From the NCBI GenBank assembly GCA_964460785.1, contig CAYWQB010000005.1:62001-126000 (forward strand): a stretch of DNA of 64,000 nt. The letters are read 5' to 3'. The DNA comes from CAYWQB01 sp964460785. GTDB lineage: Bacteria > Chlamydiota > Chlamydiia > Chlamydiales > CAYWQB01. The notes beneath the pieces were generated by a model, which was not told where the DNA came from, made no database searches, and saw nothing but the letters and a program-made list of their open reading frames with translations. Made by a program: the position numbers and the translations under genes. Of the stretch, positions 34,130-44,764 are shown one piece after another (positions within the stretch are counted from its first letter, which is position 1; the number at the start of each line of letters is the position of its first letter).

Positions 34130-35053
34130 TTACTTCCCCTTTTGGTTAGCATTGTGCATCTTAATCAAAAAAGCTCGATAGGGCTCAAGGCTTGCTGCAT
34201 ATGCGGCAGTGACCCCATTTCCTGTAAGAGTCGCACCAGAAATTCCATCTACAGAGCTCTTAGCTTTAGGTGTTTTCGCATATTGTTCAGACATATCACC
34301 CTTTACAACGATAATACCTAGAGGAGCTGACTGAAAGTTCGTTGTTCCATTTACGCTTTCTTGGAAGATTTTTTTGCCGGGAAAGTCAGATTGCCACTTT
34401 TGTGTTGCAATCTCTGCTCCTAGTCCCGCAGTTTCTTCTTGTTGATACCAGGTTGTACCAATGACAGTATCTGCATCAGATGCAATGGCTAAGTAGCCGT
34501 AAATGGCACTCCAAAGACCAAATCCATTGACGGGGATGATATACCCTTCAGCACCAGCGCCAGGGTTTTTATTGTCGGCACTTGCGTTGGATTCATTTGG
34601 TTTAATCTTGTAAAAGAGCTTCCACTTGGGCAAGTAGTAGCCAAGCTTGGCATGTTTGGCTAGATAACTCTCTAAGTCTAAACCAGCTTCTGGGAACGTT
34701 TTCACATCTCCTTGTGCATTCGTGACCAAAGGTTCAATGCGGTGCTCATAAACAGCACGGATTTGATCTTCTGTTGCTAAGTCTGTGACAGAGCCAGCAG
34801 AAAGAATGCCTTGCGCATTGGCTTTAGCAGGAGTGTACTTTCCCTCCTTATCTTTCATTTGAAAGTGTCCATTATAGGAGAGAATTTTTGCTGCGATCAG
34901 CATCTGCTTATTGCGGTCAAGCTTACGAGCTTCATCCTGAGCAGGGCGCAAAATTGCGGCTAACGATGAAAGAAGAAAGGCGCAGATCACACATAAAAAG
35001 AGCATGAACAGGAAGGTGGATGCGCTGGAGTATTGTTTAGGCTGTGCGGACAC
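34130..35053 (-). CDS. nqrC: Na+-translocating NADH-quinone reductase subunit C
   Basis: Carries a covalent FMN on a threonine: the flavinylation motif SVDGISGATLTGNGV is at about residues 268-282. A single N-terminal membrane helix (FLFMLFLCVICAFLLSSLAA) anchors the periplasmic FMN domain. Length of 307 residues is longer than the usual 260 but fits chlamydial forms. It overlaps nqrB by 17 bases. An ApbE-type flavin transferase would be required and is not in the window. Confidence 0.95.
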   Translation of the reverse strand: MSAQPKQYSSASTFLFMLFLCVICAFLLSSLAAILRPAQDEARKLDRNKQMLIAAKILSYNGHFQMKDKEGKYTPAKANAQGILSAGSVTDLATEDQIRAVYEHRIEPLVTNAQGDVKTFPEAGLDLESYLAKHAKLGYYLPKWKLFYKIKPNESNASADNKNPGAGAEGYIIPVNGFGLWSAIYGYLAIASDADTVIGTTWYQQEETAGLGAEIATQKWQSDFPGKKIFQESVNGTTNFQSAPLGIIVVKGDMSEQYAKTPKAKSSVDGISGATLTGNGVTAAYAASLEPYRAFLIKMHNANQKGK

Positions 35054-36566
35054 GTGGAGCCCTCCTTCGGTAGCTTAAGACAGAATAGTGATCAATCAAC
35101 GGTGCAAAGACATTGCCAAGCAAGATGGCTAACATCACACCCTCAGGGTAAGCGGGGTTGATTGTTCGAATAATAATGACCAAGGCTCCTATGAAAAAGC
35201 CATAAATCCATTTAGCTAAATTACTGCTTGGTGAGGAGACGGGATCTGTGCACATGAAGACAAGGCCAAAAGCAAATCCTCCCAAGAGTAAGTGCTTGTA
35301 TGCAGGGAAGCCAAAGCGGGCAGCACTCCAAGCTCCTCCTTCATCTCCAAGAAGGTTTGAACCCCACTGAAATAAAAGAGCAACGACAAATGCTCCAAGT
35401 CCCATGGCAACCATGGATCTCCAAGCGCCTATGCCTGTATAAATCAAAAAGATCGCACCAAGGAGGCAAGCTAAAGTTGATGTTTCGCCCATGCTTCCTA
35501 ACATGTTGCCAAAGAAGAAGTTGCCGTCATTTTGGACGCCTACATTGTACTGTAGAGAGGAAAAGTTATATGCAACATCGTAGTTGTCAGGAGACAGGCC
35601 AAGCCCTCCATCAGTAATGGGGCTTGTGACAAAGCTTTGTAGCTGTTCTTGAGAGAGGGTTCCTAGGTTCGCCTTGTGAGCTCCTAGGCTGTTCCATTTC
35701 TCAAAGTGACGCTCAATCACAGGGTAGTTTTCTACTTGATTTCCAAGAGAATTCGCTGCAATTGCATCGACATGAATTCTTTTGACATCATCTGTGATGT
35801 TAAAGTGAGAAAGAGGTGTTGCTGTTGAGTAAGCATCTAAGCTAGAAGTTCCAGCGTCGATGTTCATCTTGGTGATCGATTGGTTTGTCTGTGTGGTATT
35901 GGTTCCAGCCCAAATATCCCCAGACATATTTCCTGGGTAGCCGAAGAATAAAAAGGCGCGGCAGGTAAGAGCAGGGTTAACAATGTTCATTCCTGTCCCA
36001 CCAAAGAGCTCTTTACCAATGACTACGCCAAGAGAGACACCGACAGCAACCATCCAGTAAGGGATGGTTGGAGGTAAGATTAAGGGGTAAAGCATGCCTG
36101 TAACAAGAAATCCTTCATTGATTTCATGTTTGCGGATAACAGCAAAGATGCCTTCCCATAGTCCTCCGACTGCATAAGAAATAATGACTACAGGCAAAAA
36201 GGCTTTTAACCCTAGCCCTAAAATGGCTAGCCACCGGTTGTCCTTCGTAACAAAGTCGAAGTAGCCTTGCATAGAGAGAGAGGCCTTATAGTACTCATCA
36301 AGCAAGGGATAGTTTCCACTCGTATACACAAAGCTTTGCACACCAGAGTTCCATATCGCCCAGAGAATACAGGGTAAAAGGGCAAAAACAACTAAGATCA
36401 TCCACCGCTTTAGGTCAACAGCATCCCGGATGAAGGGCTTATGCTTGGTATTGATCAGGGGTTCATAGCAGAAGGTGTCGGCAGCTGTCACAAGGGGCCG
36501 CAGTGCGTGCAGGCGGCTTCCTTTCTCGAAAAAAGACAACTTGTAATCAAGTAACTTACGCAGCAT
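35037..36566 (-). CDS. nqrB: Na+-translocating NADH-quinone reductase subunit B
   Basis: Largest membrane subunit (509 residues, about ten helices), carrying covalent FMN and riboflavin and forming the sodium path. The threonine attachment motif is in LDAYSTATPLSHF (residues about 248-260). ELFGGTGMNIVNPALTCRAFLFFGYPG and FMCTDPVSSPSSNLAKW are family blocks. A loop of about 100 residues after the FMN site is longer than in Vibrio. It is the first gene of the nqrBCDE unit and is divergent from the giant FecR-domain gene. Confidence 0.96.
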   Translation of the reverse strand: MLRKLLDYKLSFFEKGSRLHALRPLVTAADTFCYEPLINTKHKPFIRDAVDLKRWMILVVFALLPCILWAIWNSGVQSFVYTSGNYPLLDEYYKASLSMQGYFDFVTKDNRWLAILGLGLKAFLPVVIISYAVGGLWEGIFAVIRKHEINEGFLVTGMLYPLILPPTIPYWMVAVGVSLGVVIGKELFGGTGMNIVNPALTCRAFLFFGYPGNMSGDIWAGTNTTQTNQSITKMNIDAGTSSLDAYSTATPLSHFNITDDVKRIHVDAIAANSLGNQVENYPVIERHFEKWNSLGAHKANLGTLSQEQLQSFVTSPITDGGLGLSPDNYDVAYNFSSLQYNVGVQNDGNFFFGNMLGSMGETSTLACLLGAIFLIYTGIGAWRSMVAMGLGAFVVALLFQWGSNLLGDEGGAWSAARFGFPAYKHLLLGGFAFGLVFMCTDPVSSPSSNLAKWIYGFFIGALVIIIRTINPAYPEGVMLAILLGNVFAPLIDHYSVLSYRRRAPRVRTA

Positions 36567-36766
36567 GGCGTTCCTCAGGGATTCTCAATACACACGCGCT
36601 CAAGTTAGCAAAAGGGTGAGAAAAGACAAAGAAAAAATCCTTTATAGACGGACTTCTTCGTTAGAGCGCTTGATCGACCTGGTTTAAATCTCTAAAGCAA
36701 GAAAAACTTTTAATTTAACAAGTAATCGCTATCATGGGCCAAAATCATTTACTTTCGGAGCATCCT

Positions 36767-39700
36767 ATGTTTCGCCCATTTTCTTTAATTTCTCGTTGCT
36801 TCTTAGGAGCTTTTCTTCTTCTTTCATCTGTGCTTGTTGCTGAAGGGGGATTAGAGGCTGGAAGAGTTCTTTCTGCCCATGGAAAAGCTTGGGTCATCAA
36901 TGGTGAAACAAGAGCTCGGAGAGTCGCAAATGTGGGAGACTCTTTTAATGTAGGAGATACCCTACAAACGGGTGATAAGAGTTACATGCAGGTTCAATTT
37001 CAGGATGAAACTCTCATAGAGTTGATTGGAGAAAGTGATCTGGAAGTGGAGCTTGCCTTATTTAAACCAGAGAAGAACATCGCAAGAATGAACCTGAAGT
37101 CCAATGAAGGATCGTTCCGGTTCACAGGAGGAAGAATTTCCGACATTGCTCCTGGAAATTTTCGAATGAAAACAGCGAATGCGACAATTGGGATTCAAGG
37201 GTCTGAGGGAGTTTTAAAGGTTAATAAGAGATGGACAGCAGCACAAGGATCAGGAATTTCCGTATCTGCAAATAAAGGGACTGGTCAGATGACGGGGCAA
37301 GCGGGAAATGGCTATGTCCTGTCTCCTGGACTAGGAGGGAAGCCTACTGCCTTATTGGGGTCTGTAGATCCGGTGATTAGAGTTTCCCCAGAGGGAGTTT
37401 CTGTATCTGAAGCAGGGGAAGGAGATCTTTTAGTTTCAATAGACGCACAGTTATCTTCTTTAGGAGTCGAAACTTCATGGGTTGTTCCGCGAGCAAAGAT
37501 AACTCCTGTGATGCAATCTATTACTAGAGTGATTGAAGAAGCAAGGCAAGAGCAAGGAAAAAAGGCTGGAGAGCCTGTAGATTTAACCCCCGCTGTTGCA
37601 GTGAAGGTTCAGAGGGAAGTAAGTTTAACCTTAGTTAAAGGGAATAAGCAGGCAGAAAGAGTGATTGAGGAGGTCTCCCAAAAGACAGAAGAAGCTCTTT
37701 CAAAAGAGGGTGCAGATGCCTCAGAGATTATCCAGCAGTCAGATAAGCTTATAGCAAGTGCTGTAGAGAGTGCTCAGGCTGATGAAACTGTAAAAGAGGT
37801 CAATGAGGTTGTCGAGACAACTCCTCTAGATACCTTGACTAAGCAAAAGATTGTTGAAACGACAACAAAGCTTGCAACAGAAGCAAAGACTCAGCTTCAA
37901 GAAGATATACAAGAGTTTAATAGCTCTCTAGAAAGTCTAGAAGTAGAACCTATCCTTGAAGTAGATAATACAAGTTCTCAGGAAGAGCCTGAGCCTGTAG
38001 AAGTTGTAGAAGTTGTTGATCCAGAGGATAATGCAGCTACTGAGACAGATACAGAAAACCAATTGTCTGCAGCCCCCTCTACAGCAGATGTAACAGAGCG
38101 TTTAAAGGATTTAGACTCTCAGTATGGCTTAAAAGGAATCGGTTCACGCCTTGCAAGTGATGAGGGAATAGATAGCTTTGATGCCTACATCGTTTATAAT
38201 TTAGACAATGCAAAATCGCTTATTGAAGATGTAAAGTACAGCCCCTCTAGCCCTGAAGGAGCGCAAGCTGCAATCATTTATCCCAACTATAATGCAGAAG
38301 GGGCTATTGATAACTATTCAATCTTGACAGTGGAAGATGCTGTAGGCTCTACTTCCCTTGGAGACTACGTGCATGTAAAAGCAAATGATAATAAAGGGGC
38401 CGCTTTACACTTTGTTGGAGGCGTTGTTAATGATCCTTCTACAGCAACATATCGCCGCGACTATGAGTCGAGTTCTTTTGCAAATGGGACAAGCCAAAAC
38501 TTTTTAAGTGGAGGAGAATTTTCCCAACTTAATCATCATATAGGCCTTTTATCAGATCCAACAGAAACACGCTCAAGAATAGCTGTGGATGTAGTGAATG
38601 GAGAAGGGGTGTATATAGGGGGATCCTTTTTTGATGAAGAGCTTTTAGACCTAGCTGGTTTAACCTCCCCATTTACACGCGATGATGGCACGTTAAACCC
38701 TGAGTACTGGGGGACTGGTGTTCGTTTATTGTCTGGTCGAGGAAAAAATGTGACTGCATTTTTTGGAGATATTCAAGATGGGCAAGTCGTTGTTCGTGAA
38801 GGAGGCTCGGGATTTAACCTTTTTGTCCCTCAGGGAATCATAGGGGATTCTTTTTTTAATGTGACAGATATTGAAAATATCTCTCTAACTTCTTCTGTTG
38901 GTCAGTCCTCCGGGTTTTATGGAAGTACTGAAAATGGAGCTCCTGAGACACTAGCAATCAATGCTTTTTTTGATGTGTCAAAAGATGCAACCTCTACAGA
39001 CCTTGTAGATGGAATGATGACAACAGCAACTACAAGAGTTTCGGAAACGCCTCTTTTAGGAGTTCTAGAAGCTCCTTCTGCCCCACCATTCGATGTGGGC
39101 GCTGACTACGTATTTAGTTTTACAGGGCCTTTGGTTCAGAGCGGAACAAAAATTGCAGGCCCAGGATTTGGAATTGGAAAAATTTCTTTCCCAGATACAG
39201 ATTCTGGAATTCCAACTCTGAACATGGGCTTTGTAGGCATTGATGCAACACCTTTCCTTGATGATACTGCAGTTGCTGTCGTTGAAAGGGTCGCAGAGTT
39301 AACAGATGTTAACTCTGCAGGAACGGATAGAGAGAACTTTATTTTTGCTTTTGGTAACAATCAAGAGGGGTTGACCCCTAGTGATCTGTTCCCATATGGC
39401 TCAAGTGTGACATCTACAATTTTACGACCATTCGGTAGCTTGCTCACAGAGGAAAATAGTGCAGTAAATAGCGAGGATAGCTTCTTAAGAGCCACACGTA
39501 GCTTTCAGGTTTATGACCCAGGAACAGGTACTTTGCGCAATGCTCCAGATTCGTTAATTATGGGAGAGATTAATATTGTAGGGGATGCTTCAGGCACACC
39601 TTCATTTAATTTGCCTGGAATGCACTCTCGCTTTGTGGGGGGACGGTACCAAGAGCTTTTGCCTGCGGACTTTGGATTTGAGCGTAACTATACTGATTTT

Positions 39701-42700
39701 GTTTCTCTCTTTGAAAGCCTGCCTCTTTATGCAAATAGTGAGATTCGGCTCTCTCTCTTTGTTGGGGCTCCACAAGAGGCTGTCTTTACAAAGTTAACAC
39801 CTACCGAGTTGTCTGCTAAGCTAAGAGAAATGGAAAAAATTGTTGGAGATGCGGCTGCCACAGCAAAAGTTTCTTTAACTGGGAATCCAGACATTTCATC
39901 TATCGAAGGGCCTTTAGTAAGTATTTTTGCATATCTAAAAGGAGAAACAAGCACTTCCTCTAGTGAGATCATCATTAAAAATGGGCAAGGAGAGGTTTAT
40001 CCAGAAGATCAACAGCCTGATCGATATGAATTCAGAGAGGCCGAGAGCTATGCAGTTACTGTGACTCCTACAGATACAGGGGTCGATAGCTTTACATTTT
40101 CTGATATCGAATCTCCAAAAACAGCACGAAAACTTATTCGTATGCTGGGGGGGCTATCACAGGATAAGATAAGAATGTCCATCTATCCTTACCAAGAAGG
40201 GGTAGAGATCGAGCGAGATGAGCCTGTTGTCCCAAGAAGAGTGTATGATGACTACATTGCCACATATGCATCGGAGTCAATTACTGTTGATACACGTTTT
40301 GAAGAGCGTCCTCCCTATATCGCTATGGGGTCTTTTGATCAGGGAGTTTCAACAATTGGTACAATTACTGGAGAGTCTCAGGTTGATAGTCATGGGCTTT
40401 TCGGAGTAAGAATTGAGCAGGATGAGCTTGGCTTGCGGCATGTCTCTTCTCTGTCTAGGACTGCGGAAGGTGATGTATCATTTTTCCGAGGGATTTATGC
40501 CCCAGAAAACCCAGTGTTTCACTTTGAAACAGAGGGAGAGAGCCTCATTCCTGTACCGGGTGTAAAGGTGCAAACAGGTTCTATGGCCCTAACAACAAGA
40601 AGTTTTGAAGAAGGAGAGGTCTATAAAAACTGGGTCAATCTTATGCCTATAGGAAAAGATCACTACTTGGGAGATGCTGATGGTGTTTCTTTAACCTCTT
40701 TTCCTCTCTATCACCCAGAACAGTCTCTTGAAGGAGGGGGTGTTGAAAATGCATCTCTCGATATTGGTAGCGGGAATAAGATCTTAAACATGGTCGCTGC
40801 AGGAGCTGCTATCCATCCTCTGGATAATCAGGATGAGGTTGGGGCTCTTAGCTTAGCAGGGACAGCCAGTGGATTTTCAGTATCAGGTAGTACGGTAACC
40901 ATGATTGGTCAATCGTTTCAACCAATAGACCCTGTGAACCTTACAGAAATAGAAAACGTTTCTTCTCCAATCTTCCGAGCACAAGGAGATACGGAAATTA
41001 CCCCTGTGATCAAAGGACTTGGGATTTCTAGAGATGAAGATGTCAAAAGTGCCTACCACATGGCTTTAAAGGATAGTACTCTGCCAGAATCTGTCACTGT
41101 TTCTTACTATACACGTTTGCCAGACTTAAAGACTGAAGGAGAGGGGATCAATATTGATCGCTTTGTAGATGTGGAGACTTATGAGAAGTTTTCTAGTCGC
41201 CTTACAGGGGGGATGAATAGGGTCAAAGTGTCAATAGATGGGGACTTTGCATTTAATGAAGAGTCTTTGCCAACACAACTTCATTCTCTACCTATTACAT
41301 TTGGAGTGCATCCTACAGACAGCTCAGTAGAGCCAGATACTTACCCTATGGTTCATGACCAAGCATATACTTTCTCTTCTGTAGAGTTGACAGATGCATT
41401 TGGTCATCAATTTCTTCCAGAAATGCCAGTTGCCGAGATTGAAGGTAAGCTTGGGGATTTCGTGTTAGGATCTAATTTATCAATTTCTGGATCTAGAGAC
41501 TTGGATGTAGGGCTTTTCAGTCAAATTGACTTTTTCCCCCAAGTGGGAATGGGGATTGGTGAGATGCAAGAGGCTTTATCTTCTATGCGTCTTCTTAAAG
41601 CTAAGTATCCTGGTTATATTGCGGCATCTGGAAGTGTTGGAGAGTTTTTACCTGGATTAGAAGAGTCTTTTACAAAGCTCCTTCCTCAATATTCTGTTTC
41701 AATAAAGAGTCCTGGGGATTCGGACTATAAGCTAGTGGATGATTTGAGTAATATTGCATCGGGGGAGTTATTTCATGCTCTAAGCATTGCACAGAAAGCT
41801 GCAACGGATGAAGAGATAACAATCATTGCGATAGCAAGTGAAGGGTTAGGAGATTGGGCAATTAAAGGCAAAATGGGTGATTTACAGGCATTTATGCAAG
41901 CTACAGATCCTTCGTCTTCAGGAGTTGCAGGTGTGACTGTGCTGAACCCTAAAGGAGAGGTGACTTCGATCACTACTGTAAATGCTCTTGAGAGTGAAGC
42001 TTACATTTCTGAGTATCAGGTTGAAAGTAGCCCAGAAGTGATGGCTAGGCTAGAGTACCCACCACATTATCATGATGCTACTGAAGTGGTTGGTTTTTTT
42101 GATGGTGTTTCAAACTTAAGCGATACAGGCACAGAAATTAGTATTCAGCGAAATGCCGAAGATTATAAAACAGGTCTTACCGCAGCAAGCCTTGACCTCC
42201 CTCTTCTTAGTGAAGAAAATCCCTATAACTTCCAGCTTACCTCAAAGTTAGAGCCAGACTCTGTACGTTATCGAGTTTATGGAGTCAATACAAGTGATGA
42301 ACCAGTCATTTTTGATGAACATGGGAACCCACAACCTCTGGACTATGATGGAATTGTAGATTTGACTCCTACCCAAGCAACAGCTTTGGCTTCATCTTTA
42401 AGTAGTACAGATCTTAAAAGAGCTGTAGTCTATCAGACACAAGGTGGAAAGCTTTTCGATACAAGTATATTGAATCCGGTTGGCAATCTATATGCTCTCT
42501 ACAACCCAGACCTTCAAAAAGTGGCAACGGCTTCCGATATAGACCTTGCATCTATGGTAAGCGCGATTAGTGACTCAGGGGCAAGTAGCTCTAGCTATTC
42601 TTTGGTGAGCGTATATGAATATGGCTTTACAGGAGGAGATGGTGATGAATTCTTTTATGGAGCAACTGCGGATCAGATTGCCTTTGATTTAGAGCTTGTT

Positions 42701-44668
42701 AGCAAGCGCCTTAGCGCAGAAGATCCTATTGTCACTCTAACTATCACAGAGGCATTAGAAAAAACGGCCACAGGAACGATTTCTAGCTTAGAGGCATTCC
42801 TTAAGGAAGAAGACAGCAGTGGTGTTACTCTTGAAGGAGAAGCTACACTTAGAGATTTCTTAGATAACCGCTTTACAGTCTCTGCCGATAGTAAAACATC
42901 GGAAGAGATGGATGATTATAATTTTTATAATTACAGTAAGCTAGCAACAAAGATCTCTGATAATGAGATTAAGAACTTAGTGATTAGTAATGGAGAGGAG
43001 AGTTCTATAAATGGGCTCCATGTAGTTGGTGCAGTTGTAGACTCTCAAAAAGAGATTTATAATGATTTAGGTTCACTAGCAGCATATGTGGAGGGGCATG
43101 CATCTGACTTCCCAAGTGGCCTTGCAGTTGGCTACCTTGATATGCCTTCATCTTTTACTGGGGATAACTTTGCATCATTTCTTCAGCTAGAATTGAAGTT
43201 AATCGGGTTGGTCGGCTCGTTAAGTGGTAGTTTTGATGAGTATACCGCAAACTTTTTTAGGGCAAATGGAGATGCGATCCTAGAAAAAATAGATGGGGAT
43301 GAAGCAGCTCAGCTTCAAGCTGTCAAAGGGAAAACTTTAAAAGAGATCCAGACAGCCATTACAAATAGTACGGTGGATGATTCAGTAGCTGTTGAAGTAT
43401 TATTTTCCTTCGATGCTTTGGAAGGTCAGTCCTTAAGGTTGATTAAGGGGGAACAGTCTGCTGTGCTAGCTGGGCTTGAAAGGTTTATCGCTCTTGAGCA
43501 GGCTATACAGAAAAATCCAGGTCTTATTCAAGTCGCTCTTGAAGGGGTTGGTTTGGAAGAGATTGCCGCCGGAGATTTTGATGCCATTCTTTCGGCTGCT
43601 ACAGAGAATGACTCTCTTTATCAAGTACAAGCACCTTTGCCATTGCTTGGGCGCTCTTTCATCACAAAGTCTGCGCTTGAAGCAATGAACAATAGCGTAG
43701 AGCCATATGTGATTCGCAGTGAGAATTTTGGGCCTATTTTAAAAGCAAACACACTGAAAGACCTTTTAGAAGCATTTAAAACGCTACCTACACTTACACC
43801 ATCTATTCATTACAAGGATGTTGTGGTCTCTAGTGAAGCAGCGAAAGAAGCTCTTATCACAAAAATTTCTGCAGGAGAATCTAGCATTGATTTCACGGAG
43901 AGTGTAGATCCTCAATGGGTATCAAAGGACTTTTTCTTCTTGCCTTCAACCGTCAATCTCTCAGGCGTTGCAAACCTTCCAAGGGAAGAGTTTGGTGACA
44001 ATATTGTCTTACAAGCCCTTCCAGGCCTAGAGCAAATGGAAGGACTTTCTTGGGGGATCTGGGAAACGAAGCAGACAGATAGTAGTGATGCAGCTTTTGG
44101 ATTCTTTGCTCTTGGAGCAAGAGAAAACCTATCAACGATTGATAGCTTGAGAGAGCTTAGAGAAAGGCTAGGAGCAAATTCTGATACAGGATTGTTTGAA
44201 ACAAACCCTGGAGACTTAGTGTTTGGAGGCCCTGCAGCAGGTTTAATGCTTTCAAAAGATGAAGCAGCGTCACTACCTGAGATTTTTGCAGGAAGCAGCA
44301 GCTTCACTTTGAATCCAAGTACTCTAGCTTTAAAAGGAGAGATTGATCTTGCAGGTGTGTCCACAGACTCAACTCTTAAGTTGGAAATGAAGAAAAGCCA
44401 GCTTGCATCAAGTGGCCACTATGTGCTTGGTGCTGGAGAGGTAAGTGTGACAAGCTATAATGACCAGTCAGTCACTACCAATGAAGGAAGCTATACAGGG
44501 GCTTTTTATGATCAGACAGGAGAGCCCATGAAACAGTTTGCAGGCACCTATGGAGCAGACTTTACCACAGGTGAAGATCAGAGTTATCTGCTTCATGGAG
44601 GTTTCGCTACAGAGAGAGAAGACCTTCCTGCTCCTCAAGAGACTCCAACAGTAGTATATGGGCCTTAA
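36767..44668 (+). CDS. Giant exported protein with FecR domain and degenerate helix-strand repeats
   Basis: About 2633 residues, by far the largest gene here. I start at the ATG at 36767, six bases after GGAG; that start gives a proper signal peptide (MFRPFSLISRCFLGAF, cleavage near residue 25), whereas the ATG at 36734 adds eleven polar residues. Residues about 30-145 form a FecR domain (GRVLSAHGKAWV ... VGDTLQTGDKSYMQVQF ... MKTANATIGIQG). Next comes an acidic, helical and Pro/Glu-rich stretch to about residue 450, then some 2100 residues rich in Ser, Thr, Gly and Asp. In the latter a two-part module recurs: a helix plus strand, then LxxLxAFL followed by a Gly-rich strand. No barrel, LPxTG or type I signal is evident at the end. 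Probably periplasmic or surface-exposed; function unknown. Confidence 0.85.
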   Translation: MFRPFSLISRCFLGAFLLLSSVLVAEGGLEAGRVLSAHGKAWVINGETRARRVANVGDSFNVGDTLQTGDKSYMQVQFQDETLIELIGESDLEVELALFKPEKNIARMNLKSNEGSFRFTGGRISDIAPGNFRMKTANATIGIQGSEGVLKVNKRWTAAQGSGISVSANKGTGQMTGQAGNGYVLSPGLGGKPTALLGSVDPVIRVSPEGVSVSEAGEGDLLVSIDAQLSSLGVETSWVVPRAKITPVMQSITRVIEEARQEQGKKAGEPVDLTPAVAVKVQREVSLTLVKGNKQAERVIEEVSQKTEEALSKEGADASEIIQQSDKLIASAVESAQADETVKEVNEVVETTPLDTLTKQKIVETTTKLATEAKTQLQEDIQEFNSSLESLEVEPILEVDNTSSQEEPEPVEVVEVVDPEDNAATETDTENQLSAAPSTADVTERLKDLDSQYGLKGIGSRLASDEGIDSFDAYIVYNLDNAKSLIEDVKYSPSSPEGAQAAIIYPNYNAEGAIDNYSILTVEDAVGSTSLGDYVHVKANDNKGAALHFVGGVVNDPSTATYRRDYESSSFANGTSQNFLSGGEFSQLNHHIGLLSDPTETRSRIAVDVVNGEGVYIGGSFFDEELLDLAGLTSPFTRDDGTLNPEYWGTGVRLLSGRGKNVTAFFGDIQDGQVVVREGGSGFNLFVPQGIIGDSFFNVTDIENISLTSSVGQSSGFYGSTENGAPETLAINAFFDVSKDATSTDLVDGMMTTATTRVSETPLLGVLEAPSAPPFDVGADYVFSFTGPLVQSGTKIAGPGFGIGKISFPDTDSGIPTLNMGFVGIDATPFLDDTAVAVVERVAELTDVNSAGTDRENFIFAFGNNQEGLTPSDLFPYGSSVTSTILRPFGSLLTEENSAVNSEDSFLRATRSFQVYDPGTGTLRNAPDSLIMGEINIVGDASGTPSFNLPGMHSRFVGGRYQELLPADFGFERNYTDFVSLFESLPLYANSEIRLSLFVGAPQEAVFTKLTPTELSAKLREMEKIVGDAAATAKVSLTGNPDISSIEGPLVSIFAYLKGETSTSSSEIIIKNGQGEVYPEDQQPDRYEFREAESYAVTVTPTDTGVDSFTFSDIESPKTARKLIRMLGGLSQDKIRMSIYPYQEGVEIERDEPVVPRRVYDDYIATYASESITVDTRFEERPPYIAMGSFDQGVSTIGTITGESQVDSHGLFGVRIEQDELGLRHVSSLSRTAEGDVSFFRGIYAPENPVFHFETEGESLIPVPGVKVQTGSMALTTRSFEEGEVYKNWVNLMPIGKDHYLGDADGVSLTSFPLYHPEQSLEGGGVENASLDIGSGNKILNMVAAGAAIHPLDNQDEVGALSLAGTASGFSVSGSTVTMIGQSFQPIDPVNLTEIENVSSPIFRAQGDTEITPVIKGLGISRDEDVKSAYHMALKDSTLPESVTVSYYTRLPDLKTEGEGINIDRFVDVETYEKFSSRLTGGMNRVKVSIDGDFAFNEESLPTQLHSLPITFGVHPTDSSVEPDTYPMVHDQAYTFSSVELTDAFGHQFLPEMPVAEIEGKLGDFVLGSNLSISGSRDLDVGLFSQIDFFPQVGMGIGEMQEALSSMRLLKAKYPGYIAASGSVGEFLPGLEESFTKLLPQYSVSIKSPGDSDYKLVDDLSNIASGELFHALSIAQKAATDEEITIIAIASEGLGDWAIKGKMGDLQAFMQATDPSSSGVAGVTVLNPKGEVTSITTVNALESEAYISEYQVESSPEVMARLEYPPHYHDATEVVGFFDGVSNLSDTGTEISIQRNAEDYKTGLTAASLDLPLLSEENPYNFQLTSKLEPDSVRYRVYGVNTSDEPVIFDEHGNPQPLDYDGIVDLTPTQATALASSLSSTDLKRAVVYQTQGGKLFDTSILNPVGNLYALYNPDLQKVATASDIDLASMVSAISDSGASSSSYSLVSVYEYGFTGGDGDEFFYGATADQIAFDLELVSKRLSAEDPIVTLTITEALEKTATGTISSLEAFLKEEDSSGVTLEGEATLRDFLDNRFTVSADSKTSEEMDDYNFYNYSKLATKISDNEIKNLVISNGEESSINGLHVVGAVVDSQKEIYNDLGSLAAYVEGHASDFPSGLAVGYLDMPSSFTGDNFASFLQLELKLIGLVGSLSGSFDEYTANFFRANGDAILEKIDGDEAAQLQAVKGKTLKEIQTAITNSTVDDSVAVEVLFSFDALEGQSLRLIKGEQSAVLAGLERFIALEQAIQKNPGLIQVALEGVGLEEIAAGDFDAILSAATENDSLYQVQAPLPLLGRSFITKSALEAMNNSVEPYVIRSENFGPILKANTLKDLLEAFKTLPTLTPSIHYKDVVVSSEAAKEALITKISAGESSIDFTESVDPQWVSKDFFFLPSTVNLSGVANLPREEFGDNIVLQALPGLEQMEGLSWGIWETKQTDSSDAAFGFFALGARENLSTIDSLRELRERLGANSDTGLFETNPGDLVFGGPAAGLMLSKDEAASLPEIFAGSSSFTLNPSTLALKGEIDLAGVSTDSTLKLEMKKSQLASSGHYVLGAGEVSVTSYNDQSVTTNEGSYTGAFYDQTGEPMKQFAGTYGADFTTGEDQSYLLHGGFATEREDLPAPQETPTVVYGP
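39800..43142 (+). repeat. Degenerate protein-level repeat modules inside the giant gene
   Basis: Units of about 60-70 residues with the same layout can be read by eye at about 39800-39980, 41761-41944, 42670-42846 and 42934-43142, with further half-units around 40110, 41560, 42378, 43336 and 43756. First half: a helix such as TELSAKLREMEKIVG or LATKISDNEIKN then a strand. Second half: GDLQAFMQ, SSLEAFLKEE, GSLAAYVEG or SIFAYLKGE then a strand. DNA similarity is not obvious. Confidence 0.55.
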
Positions 44669-44677
44669 TTGCTATTG

Positions 44678-44720
44678 AGAAAGCTAGAACACAAGATTTG
44701 TGTTCTAGCTTTCTTTTTTT
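44678..44720 (+). terminator. Rho-independent terminator of the giant gene
   Basis: A perfect 17-bp stem (AGAAAGCTAGAACACAA and its complement), loop GAT, followed by TTTTTT, ten bases after the stop codon. Confidence 0.95.
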
Positions 44721-44764
44721 ACCCCTCTTACAATTAGCTCTTTTTTCAAAGGAGTTAATGCAAA

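Noticed and set aside
36734..36766. ATG at 36734 as start of the giant gene
   Set aside because: No ribosome-binding site, and the extra residues would precede a normal signal peptide; ATG 36767 has GGAG six bases upstream.
44000..44668. Autotransporter beta-barrel at the end of the giant protein
   Set aside because: The last 300 residues lack a run of amphipathic strands ending in an aromatic residue; the protein ends VVYGP.
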